Shown in pieces: positions 25,101 through 37,100 of a stretch of DNA of 64,000 bases. The notes beneath the pieces are model-generated. The model was given only the letters and a program-made list of their open reading frames with translations. It had not been told where the DNA came from and ran no database searches. Source of the stretch: Gnetum montanum. Taxonomy: Eukaryota; Streptophyta; Gnetopsida; Gnetales; Gnetaceae. A program made the translations under genes and the position numbers. The DNA is taken from NCBI GenBank assembly GCA_015680685.1, contig MNCI01034200.1, positions 394,449 through 458,448 of the forward strand, in the 5' to 3' direction. Positions within the stretch are counted from its first letter, which is position 1; every line of letters starts with the position of its first letter.

Positions 25101-28100
25101 TGTGTAGCTTGAGAGTAGCATTTATCACTTTTTTTCTCTTTTTGGTTTTCCTTTTCTTCGGTTGTTGAAAAGAGGAACCACCGAGGATCATGAACTTCTG
25201 AGCACAACCAATACAAATTTTTCTTCACCACTTCCCTTGACATGGTTCTCTACGTGACATTTTTGCAGTGCATGTTTTAATAATAGGTGCTAATATGAAC
25301 TGTAAGAAGTGGTGCAACTTGTGAATTGCTCTCAGTTGAATGAATTTTTCTTCCAACCTACACATGTATTTATATTAGATGAAAGATCGCACATGCTTGT
25401 ATATTTACATGTAGTGCTTCACATTTGGACATGTGACCTTAACTACTTAGACTTGAACTTGTTTTGAAACTTATATATATTTGTAGATGTGCCTAATGTC
25501 TCTAAGTTAATATGAAGACTTTCAATTGGGTGATTTAGGCAAATTAACTATGTATTCATAATTTCTTTCTAATTATTTATTATTTTAATATTTTTATTAA
25601 TGAATGAGGATGAAAAAGTTTAATATTATTTTAAAATAACACTATGAAATAAATAAAATTTGGATCCATGATTTATTTTGGAATTTTCTAGAAAAATGTT
25701 TCATTAATAAAAAACAATCAAAATTTTGAAGTTATTGAATTACGCTCAGATTTGGTGGATTAACTGGATTTCACATCTAGACTAGAGATCTAAAATTAGT
25801 TTCTTGGTTTGACTTTTGAGATTTTAATGTTACAATTTTAAAAATAGCATGTGTCCCATATTTTCTTTGGTTTGGTTGAAATACTAATTTTTACCTAAGT
25901 ACCTATAGCAAGTTTATGTGTGTTTTGACATACATGTAAAATGTTAGATATATAAAAAGTTTAATATCAATAACTTTGGATATCCAAAATATGTGAAGAG
26001 GGGTGTGTATGTTGAATCCCAAAAAAATATTAATAATAAGCAAACAAATTAAGAGTACATCACATGCTTAATCACTAAGTAAAAAGCACCAAAAACAACA
26101 TGGAAAGGAACAACTTTCCAATTTTAGGGATAGCTACTCAACTGTACATCCTTACAATTGATTCTTTGAAACCTCAAAAGAAAAAAATTAATTGTTAGTA
26201 GGAATGATAGTCCAGTCCTAACATCATTTTCCATATCTGTGCTTAAACATAAAATAGCAAAAGGATTTGATGTAGCAATAGAAAGCTTCGGCAAAATATC
26301 AACTTTTGTAGAAGAGGAAGGTCCAAAAATATATGCTAGCTCATATTGTCTCTTACAATTGACCTTATGTCAAGACTTTTTGGAATTTGCTATACCCTTT
26401 CATCAACATAAGATTTAACCATTGGGTAGACAATAATCTTTTTATATAAAGAAAATTTTCTTATGCAATGTCTGTCTGAACTAATCAATACTTCCTATAA
26501 CAAAGGTATTCACAAAAGCTTCTATCTTTTCTGGTTTCTTTATTGTCATTTGATCATTTTTGTCATTGACATTAACTTAATTTTTCATCGTTTTAGCTTC
26601 GGAATATTTTTTTCATTCACAATCTCAACCCATTTTTCCTCAACATTTTTTCTTTAGCAAAAGAGAACAAACCTTAAACAAATGTCCTTCATGATTATAA
26701 AAATTGCAAGAATTAGAAAGATTATAATATGTAACTGGTTGAATGTAAGTTTTCACTTGCTTGTAAAACCAATTGCTTTTCATGGTTAAGGAGAATGATT
26801 TCAACCAAAAAAAAAAGATATATGAAAACCAAATACTATGGAAATAGATTCCATATACTTAATGAGACCAATAAGACTAATAATTTCTTGCTTAGCTTAC
26901 TAAGAAATCAACGGAAGATTAAATAACTTAACAAAACATAGAACTTTAAAATATTCTTAAGATTGGACATCAAAATATGGAGTCCACTTACGAATGATAA
27001 ACATTGCATGCTTATGTACTAAAGACCCTATATCTATGGCACTTGCACCATCAAAGCATTGCCTAGTCCAACAACTAGAAAAAAACAAGAATAATACTTG
27101 GCCTGAATAACTTGAATGTCATGTTTTTACATCACATCATTTAAATGCGAAATGAAACTTTGGTTACAAGATAGGTAACCCAAAATTTGAATGAACATAT
27201 ATCATATTGTAAGATTAGCTACTAGTTATTTATAAAAATCATTAGGGAGAACAAAATCAAGTGTCTTAGTTGCATTAACATCATAGAAGAAGGCATCTCA
27301 TATTTTTGTTCCCCAACTTCTAAATTTACATTCTTAGAAGCGATAGAAATTTTCACATCGATAGAAAAAGCAAAAATTTTTGCATCAATTGAAGGTAATT
27401 TAGAATCCCTCATATGGGAACTCTAGAGAAATCAAATCTATTGGAGAAAAATCAAAGAGAGAAAAATTAGATCTACTAAAGAAAAGTTGGATTTGCTAAA
27501 AAAAATATAGGAATTGTGGAAAACAAACAAAAGATCAAAAATACATTAGAAACCCTCATAGTATTATAAAGTAAAAGTGACTTGAAATAAGCCAAAAAAA
27601 AAGGGCCACAAAAGAAAAGTTGATGTGGAAAAAGTAAGATGGTGATGTGTGCTTGATGTTACTTTATGGCATGCTTATGATGACATCTATTTTTAATATG
27701 CATATTGTCTACTTATTAGGGACCAGCACTTGGAGTGATGATAAGTTGTTTGTTTCTTAAGTCATATGACCTCCGTTTGAGCTTGGGTAAAGCCACTAGA
27801 AAGAGGTTAGGTATTTGCTTGCCTATCACCCTCCTAGAACCTTGCCTTGGCAAGATGAGCATTAAGTCTTTGGGTGATTATCCTTTTATATTGGCTAGTT
27901 CTTGCAAAGGAAAACATCCTTGATAAATATATTATAGTGATTTAAAATATGCATGAAAATGCTACTACTAGAATTAGAAGAGCTTGTGGAATCACATATG
28001 ATTTTTCAATCAAGATAGGTCTATATCAACCATTTACACCTAGTCCACACTTAATTGTTGTTGTTATGGATGAACTGAAAACAAAAATACAAGATAAAAA

Positions 28101-31100
28101 CCCTTGGTGTATGCTATTTGTAGATGATATTGTGTTGGTGGATACAAGTTAAGAAAATATTGCTTTTAAAATGGAAAAGTAGAGACATGCTCTAGAATCA
28201 AAAGGCTTAAAAATTTATAGAAGCAAGACAAAATATATGTAAAGCAATGTCAATCATAGCATAAATAATAGTGAAATAGAAGTGACAATTCAAAGCCAAA
28301 AAGTCCATTGCAAATAGTTCCACTACCCAGGATCAATTCTCCAATCAGATGATAAAATTGATAAAGATATAAGAAATAAAGATATAAGAAATAGAATTGA
28401 AGCAGGATAGTCAAAATGAAGACAGGTTAATGATGTTCTATGTGATAAGAAAATACCAATAAAATTGAAAGAAATTTTTACAAAACAACAATCACATTTG
28501 CTATCTTATATGATGTTGAATGTTGGGCAATACAAAAGAGGTATGAACAACAAATTAGTGTAGCAGAAATGTGAATGTTTTAGATGGATGCTGAATGTTA
28601 CAAAAAGAGATAAACTACATTATATAGACATTAGAGGAAGACTTGGAGTTTCTTCTATTTTAAATAAACTATAAGAATGGTGTCTTACATAGTTTGGGTG
28701 TATGCAAAGATGATTAGATAATGAGCCTATTAAAAAAGGTTGCTACATCAATATTACAAGAAAACCACCGAAAAGAAGATCAAAAAACTCATGGGAAAAA
28801 AATGAATAAAGATGATTTGAAGAAATTGCAAATAAACACAAATCTAGCTTTTTATAGAGGTGAATGGTAAAAGAGAACTACTGTAGACAACCCCATTTTC
28901 ATGGGACAAGGCTAGAATGATGATGATGACATTGTCTACTTCATATTAATAGCTAAGAAAGGGATGAAGGACTCATTTAATAGGAACATGTGGCTCTCTT
29001 AGGGATTGTCACTTTCATATGTTTACTCCCTCATGAGCTTGCTTGTCCAAGTCAAATAGTCATTATGTTATGAATAGAAGGAAGAAATTTTTCAAGAATG
29101 GGTTATCTAGTCTTTGCCCACTATGTAAATTTTTGGTACAAGTCTTTACCCAAGCCTTGGGGTCTTCTTAATCCTATCAATAGAGGGGAAACCTTGCTCT
29201 TATTTTCACCTTTTGTCATGTGAGGGAAGACCATGCTCGTTTGGGGTGTGATGTGTGGAAGAGAGAACAAGGTGTGTGGTTATTCCTTGTTTGTTCTCAG
29301 CCTATCTAGTGGATTGTCTTGAGCATTCTTGTATGTGTTCTTAGTGGAGGCAAGTGAGGTTGAAGTTGTTGCTAATGCTAGAAGCTATTTGTGGCTGATG
29401 CTAAAGCATTGGTGCTGATTCTTGGGACTATTATTCTCTGATTTTCTTAGAGGCTTTTGGTTGCACCTTGGGCTTGCTATTCCAACCTGATTCTTGAGGT
29501 TGTTGGGTGTGTAAAAATCTGAACTGATCCTTAAAGTTGCAACAACCCAAGCCTATTTTGTGTTCTTCTTCTTCAAAATTGATCAACCCAATCCTAGAGG
29601 TCTATATATAGCAAAACTTTGTTGTACATAGATTATTGATGATTGTTTGTTGTTTGGCTTGGACAAGTGAGGATCATTTCATGAGGGCATATGGAATTTC
29701 TTGTGAGCTGTGAGTCATGCATGGGATCTTCCATGAGTCATGAATCTAATTTTTCGCATACATGTATTGGGCTTATGAGTTAGCATTTTCTTTATGTCAT
29801 GTGCACTTGGTATTTCATGTTTTTGAGAACATTAGTAAAGGATGCCACTTATTATTTTATCCAAGACTGGTAATCTCTTGTGTATGCTACAAGGACTTAG
29901 TCCTTGGAGGTGCTTAATGGTGTTAGCCCCCCCACCATTTTATCTAACCCTAGTTTACTTCCTGTGTGGCTACAAGATGTTGTAGGGTTAGAGGGACTAC
30001 TTGTATAACTGCTAGATGGCCAAAGGTCCATTGAATACTCATTTAAAAAAAAAATTATGCATATTGATGATAGTTGATGTATTCTGCATGATTGAAAGTA
30101 AAGTGCACATATTCTGCTTTGTTGAGCATTTTCATGATTAGTTTTGAAGGGATTGTCAAGAGAGTTTTTTTTTTTTTTTTTGGGAAAAATTTTTGAGCTG
30201 TATTAATCCAAAATGAGAAAAGCTATACAAATGTATAGCCTAGGCTAGCATCTTCTAAACCCCATTCCCCCAATCAGCTAGGCTCTAAAGCCTTAACCCT
30301 ACGTGTTGCAAGAAACTAACCCCCCCCCCCCCCCTTCTCTGCAACACCTGGAAGGGAGGCTAGCAACCCCAAACTCCCGTTTTCAAATCACGGCCCCAAC
30401 TGTGTCCTTTGCCGAGGTGCCCCGCGCTCACTTAGAGGCAGCCTCTTTGCCCTTCCCGCTCAACTCCGTTGTATTCCCCCACCCACTATATAATCCCCTA
30501 CTCTTAGATAGTCATTCATCTGCCAGTGTTTGAGAGGCCCTTGTTTCTACTGCGGCCTACATTAGTGTAGTGATGGTGCCCATTTCCAGCTGCTGCCTAT
30601 TTTCTACAACAAGTTTTGCTAACTCAACCTAGTGGCCTGTGACCAAGTCTTCCATCCATTGGAGGTCCCTGAGCTACAAGAAGGCCACCTCTTGCTGCAC
30701 CTCTTTCCATATGTCCTACTAGCATGATTGCCACTCTATCCATTCCTCCCGTCATGCCTGCTCTAAAGCCAAGCGGCATGCTGCCACAATACTCTAGACA
30801 TCTACAAGCTGCTCGGGCGCCATCCCCCTAGCAAACCCCAGTAGGTCACGCCGGTCCTGCCCCGTAGCGGATCCACCAACAACACCCCCACCTTCCAGCA
30901 ACAACGTCCATGAACCTTGTTCTCTGCCACGCCGTTGCTAGTACAGCAATTGTGGCTCTAGCAACAATATAGGTGTGCCTGACAGCCATAGCACCAGGAT
31001 TACCCCGAGGTGCCACCCTGGATGCCATCTATGTAGGGAATCCCAAAAAAATTGGGGCAAATTGATGGAAGTACCGTGCCTCATACACTGTAAAAGCTTG

Positions 31101-34100
31101 TGGGGATACGCCAACTAGACAAAGTATTGTTCCACCAAAACCGCCGCTTCCTGCCACATGCCCAGCAACATCAATTTTCAGATGTGCCCACTGCCCATTC
31201 GAGGGATTGTTCCTGTAAAGAACTCCATCGTGTCCGTTTGGGCCTGGACCACCAACGCTATGACCTCCCCCTTTGCTACACTCCCAACACTTCAACCAAT
31301 GCCTGCACAGTCACCCAAATCCATCTACCCCAAAATTGTGTTTCATTGCCCATCTAGTTATCAAAGAAATTCGTAGTGGAGAGCCCTAGTTCTCCCTCTA
31401 TGCATTTGAGCATGTCTGGTCGTCCCATCCGCTCCACCACCACCCACAATTCGACCTCCCCCACAAACTCTATCCACGATGGCTCAAAGAGGAACCTCTA
31501 TCCCATGACCATTGTTGCCTCCGCCCACAACTAGCACATCGCCCTGGCAACCCTTGATGACGCAGGCAACATCTACCCTTAGAAGATCAACGAGTTTATG
31601 TGTTTCCAGAGCTCCCACAATGTGGCAAGCACGACAGAATCTCCGTGAGAGATTGCGATAGGCACAGTGTTGGTAGCATGCCAAATCTCCTGGACCACCC
31701 GACACCCGTAAATAAAATGATGCAGCGTCTTGGGTTCTATATTACACAACAGACAGTTGTCATCCATGTGCATGCCCCTCTCCCACAACATGGCTCTCAA
31801 GGGTAGCACCCTGTGTTTGACCAACCACCCAAAAGCTTTTATTTTTTTAGGCCCCTCCATACCTTTGTCCATCCATCCTTAGGCAGGTATAGGGACTTCA
31901 CCACTTCTTTTGGGTGTTTCTCCAACAAGTCCAAGCGTTCCACCATTCTAGCATGGCTACACATGTTTTTCCAGAGCTAGGAGCTCCTCACATCGGCCTC
32001 CCATCAACTGTACTTCTGTCTTAGCAATTGTACCCTAGTGTCAATCCACCCTTTTGTCCGAGAAACCTGTTTACCAACCTTTGTAAGCCCAGGGTCACCT
32101 CATCACGAAACAATAGAATGCCAATTCCTCCCACTGAATTTGGGTGCACTATCAAAGCCCAAGACACCAAATGTAGCTTTTTACCCCCTTTCTCCCCTGA
32201 CCACACAAAACCTTTAATGATCTAGTCAATTTTCTGCAGCACCCCAGTAGGCAAAGCCATCATGGACGCCGCAAACTTGGCCGTCAACATCAACATTGCC
32301 AAAGTAAGGATCATTTTTCCTTTGCGGGACAGAAAACGGCCAGTCCAAAGCATGGTTTTTTCCTGCAGTTGCTCAACAAGTCCCATCCACATCCTCTTTT
32401 GTTGCCAATCGAAGATGGGCATTCCTAGATAGTTGTCTTGCATCCGACCTAGCAAGATCCCCAACATCTGAATGATTCTACCCCCCACCGTCCCATCTAT
32501 GTTGATGAGGTGGACAATCAACTTACCTTTATTTATTTCGAAGCCCACCTTGCATTGTATTCTATCCAACGCCCTCATCAGTGCCACTGCCTGCGGCACC
32601 GCCGCTCTAGGAAAATCATCATGTCACTAGACAATGCACCCCAACAATGTTTAGCCCCTACACCCCTTCAACAAGGTAGTAACTTTGGAGCAAATCCATC
32701 ACAACTATAAACAATAGTGGCAAGAGAGGGTCCCCTTGCTGCAACCCTCTCTCCAGTCCTTGGAACCCCCAAAGCCTCCCGTCGATATCAAATCAGTAAC
32801 GGCTATCTCTTTGCATTTAAATACAGAGGTTAACAAACCAGTGGTCAAAACCCTTCAACAGCATGACTTCCTGAAGCACCGCCCAGCTTACCGTATCATA
32901 TGCCTTGGTGATAATGCACATTCCCGGGAATTTGGCTAACTTAAGGGGGTGTAGGATCTCCTGCAACAGCAGTACTTGATCTTGTAGAAAGCGGCCTTTG
33001 ACAAACCCAACCTAATGTTAACCCACCAATTTTGTCATTAGCAGTGTCAAACACCCAACTAGCATCTTTGAGAACATTCGCAATAGAATGTTGCAAACAC
33101 CGATGGGCCAAAAATGCCTTGGCAAGGTCGGATGTGGCACTTTGGGCAACAATATTACCCGCGAGCAATTGCTCTTTCTCCAAACCTGTTGCCAGCTAAG
33201 CATGTGATTGAAGGCGTCTAACAGGTTGGCCCCCATGATGTCTTCGAATGCCCAAAAAATTCAATGGGCCACCCGTTCGGCCCCAACACCTTATTGGGCT
33301 ACATAAGCCTCATTGCCACCCGCAACTCCTCCCATGAGAACGGCCGCAGCAAGCATTGGTTGTCAACCCTTGAGAGAGGACCTGTGGTACCGGAATCAAG
33401 ATTCACTCCAAGTCCCACCATCGCCAGATCCCACCCTAAAAAGCACACAATTCTTTCAGCCTACGGAGGCCATTGCAAGCCTTCCCCACCTATGCCCTCA
33501 AGTAAGTTTTGTATCTTTATCTTGGAAGCTTGCTTTGCCTTTGTTGTGGCAAAGAAAAAGTGTGTGTGCTTGTCTCCTTCCCACAACCAAGAGACCCGCG
33601 ACCACTGCCTCCAATAGCTTTCCTCCTTCCTATCGAGTTCCTGGAGCTCCCATAGCAACTCCCGCTCCTCATTTTCCAAGTCTGCCCCCATCTCGTGCAA
33701 TCATTGGATTTCCCACGATCTCTCCTATACCTGCTTCCTATATCCTCTAAAGCTATATTTTTCAATTGCATCCTTGGCCTTGATCTGTTGTTTGAGTGAC
33801 TGTAGGCTATTTTTCAGAAACTCTCAGGGTTCCTGCTCCCCCATGTAGTCCTACCAAATATGCTGCAACAATGGTTTCAACCATGATTTGTCCATCCAGG
33901 TACATTTGAAGCAAAAAGGCCGAGGGGCCTGGTCCCGACCAAACTAGGATAGACAGAGAATGGACCAATGGTTTGATGCTTGTCTTTCTTTCCCCACAAC
34001 CTGAATGTCAAATTCCAACATGAGGCTTGAACTAACCTAGATTCGGTAGCACACGATCCGGCCCTCTTCTCCGATTACTCCATGTATATCTACAGCCAGC

Positions 34101-37100
34101 AATTTCCAGGTTCACGAAATTATAGTCACATATGAAATCAGCATAGTCCTTGACCCCTAGTGGATCCGTGCTATCCCCCCCAAACTTTTCCCAGCAGTAC
34201 AACCGCTGGTTAAAATCGCCAATTAGCATCCACTTAGCACTATCGGGGATCAAACCAGCAACCCACCTCAACTCCTGCACACGTGCCTCCTAGTTCTACG
34301 TCCCATAGACGTTGGTAAGCCAAAGATCCTCCTAAGGCACATGGACAATCAGACTCTAGTTGGAGTCATCCACAAGGCTAATTGAAATCTTAGCCAGGAC
34401 CGCCAATCCTCCCATACAACCTCTACATGGCACCATTTGCACATACAATCCCTCCCATTGTAGCAGCTTCCACTCTAATGCCTACAACTTCATCTCCTAC
34501 AGACAAACCACATCGCATCCTTCTTCCCAAACTATCATTTTCAGGGTATTTCATTTGTATGGGGTACCCTATCCTCAACAATTCCAAGAGAGTACTTTCA
34601 TGGGGAAATAGACACATGTTTGTGATACACCTCTCGAAGTGCTCGTTGCACCCCTAAATTAGTGTCCAACTACATGGACTTCTTCCGCACTGCCAACATG
34701 TCAGGGCAACCAACCTTTACCCCTAGCAGGGTGACCATTGCACCGTCAATACTTTCACCCTTCACCACCAATATATCCTTCATTTTCGATCAAGATGACC
34801 CCCCGCCAAGGGTGATCCAGTCCCCAAAGGGGGCAGCTCCAGCCCTTGCACCTCCGAAGTTGTCGATCGCTTAACCAGTGGGGTATAGTGAGAACCCGAC
34901 ATCCCCTTGTTTCCCCCCGACCCATCCTGAAGTGCTATTCAAGCTTCCCTACCCTCCGTCAACAAGTTGGCCTCCTCTCCCATAGCTTTGGGAGGTATCA
35001 CATGCCCCACCCTCATCCTTTGCAACAAGGCACAGATTCTGGGGCCAGCCACCATTGTTCATCAACTACCCCATCTTCAAGATCCAACCTTTCCGGCCTA
35101 CCAAGTTCCATCCCAGTTGAGTTGGGCCTTGCAGCCTAACCCAGCACTCTGCAGTCAGGTGCCCTTTCCCGCACGTTGCGCACACAGGCAGCAATTCCTC
35201 ATCAGCCTTTGGCAAGTTTTCAAACTGGACTCTGATTTTTTCTTCACCCGTAGCCGTGTCTAGTATGACCTCACTCACTTTGTCTTCTAACCCCAACAAC
35301 CTCCACACGCAAAAGCAAGCATACCTCATGCTGTCCATTGATGCCATAAAGGCATCAAATTTGATAAATTCGCCAAATAGGCCAGCTAGGGATTGTCAAG
35401 AGAGTTGTCATGTCTCACTTCATTATTAAATGGTCCTTTGTTCAAGTCTACATTTTTCTCAATATGAAAACATAAGAGGCTAGAAAAATTCAATAATGAA
35501 GATTTCAAAAGTTCAGCCTCATGTTAATCCATCATGATGTTCAAACTTAGTACATTTCAGATTTTATTTGCCGCATTTATATTTGCATTTGAGTTCATAG
35601 AATTCGCTTATTCTATTTGCTTAAAATCAGAATTTAGTCCTTTATTATGACATTTCCTAGTTTAAAGACTGCTATTTTTATTTTATGGCTGGTATTTTCT
35701 GTTTTTTTTTTAAATTTTATTCTTTTAAAAGTATAAACAGTCACCAATAAAATCTACTCACTGTTGTTTATTTTTTTTAAAAAAATCAGTTCAGATTCCA
35801 CAAATATTTCTTCCTCTCTTACATTCTATATGGATTTGGCATCATTGTTTCCACACCAGCTGCTATACGTAATTTGTGTAATTGTTCAACTTTCTTCTCA
35901 AGAGGGAAATAAAGTAGTTACAAAGTGTACTTTTCTAACTCCATTATTAAAACCTCTACCAAACTCAAGATCAACCCTTAGCATCAAATTCTACGGCCAT
36001 CTTCTTTGAAACCCAAATTTCCCTTTTTTTTGTTTCCCATTTAAAGATATTTCAGAGATCGGAAATGCCTTAGGCTGAAGGAAAACATTTAAAGGGACAA
36101 GCCTAGTGGATTCTTGAAGAGTTTGATTCCAGCCTTGAATGCCAAAGTCTCAATGTTTCAGCCTGAAACCTTTGCAAAAGAGCAGAGAAAGCTAGGATTA
36201 CAGAAGATAATTCGCAGAAATTTCAAGTTAGCCACAAAGCTCGTTTGCCATCCAAGTTTCTAAAACCATGGGCAGCCAAGTCACCAAAGTAAATCCAAGG
36301 GTTTTCATAACAGCTCTAGAAACAGTAACTAGTCTTTTAAAGAACATCATTCCCAAGGAAGTAACAGAAATTGGAACTACCCCATGCTAAGTCAAGCTAG
36401 CAATTATCCTATAGGAGAAGGTAAAAATCAAAGTGTCAATAATATGGGAGCATCTCAAAGTTGAAGATGCTACATATGTTATGGACCTTATTTAAAGAGG
36501 TTTTGTCCAAAAAATCAGACTCAGAATCCTAGTCAAGTTAAACAGGGATCAGTTCACAATGTCTCACAATCTGTTTGTCAACCTAGAGGAAGACTTCAGG
36601 CTGCAGTTGAAAGTCAAGGTGTGCAATTTTAAAATTCCATCATAGAAGGCAAGTATCTACTAAATGGTAAAGATGTATCCATTTTATTTGACTGTGGTGC
36701 TACTCATTGCTTCATCTCACCTAAGTTGGTGTTAAATGAAGATCAAAGTTATGTGCTAATAAAGGGGTGTAGCAAGTTAGCCAATAGTCTAAAACCAAAG
36801 TCCAAAAGAAGGTACAAGGATGCAAATTGTTCTTAAGTGGGTGAGAGTTTGAGTTCAAACCAATTGTTATAAATTTAGGAACTTTTAATATTGCATTAGG
36901 CATGGACTAGTTATGTTAACATAAAGCAATTACTAATTGTAAGTAAAGGATAGTCACTGAGCGGATCCGGCAACAGGAGCTACTTGCCGAGGCTGCCCGG
37001 GCCCGCCTCATCGATGAGGTTCGGGCTCAGGTTCGGGAGGAGCTCTCGCAGGAGGCGGCGGCCCAGAAGAGGCGCGAGCTGGAGGAGAGGGCGGAGCAGG

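Larger units (their letters stand above)
30149..35406 (-). mobile_element. LINE-1: L1-type LINE, 5'-truncated in ORF1
   Basis: An 18-bp direct repeat GGGATTGTCAAGAGAGTT flanks the element (30149-30166 and 35389-35406). A T run at 30165-30181 is its poly(A) tail on the minus strand. From right to left it carries an ORF1 zinc knuckle, APE-type endonuclease, reverse transcriptase, zf-RVT, a C1-like domain and a coiled-coil region. It is richer in G+C than its surroundings, but each domain is broken by stops or frameshifts. It sits in intron 9 in the same orientation as the host gene. Confidence 0.92.

Noticed and set aside
30297-30340. C-rich run near the LINE-1 tail as a possible regulatory element
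   Set aside because: A homopolymer of this kind in a retroposon tail region is better explained by slippage.
33264-33750. Plus-strand frames of 117 and 145 codons
   Set aside because: They are antisense shadows of the GC-rich LINE-1 region between endonuclease and reverse transcriptase.
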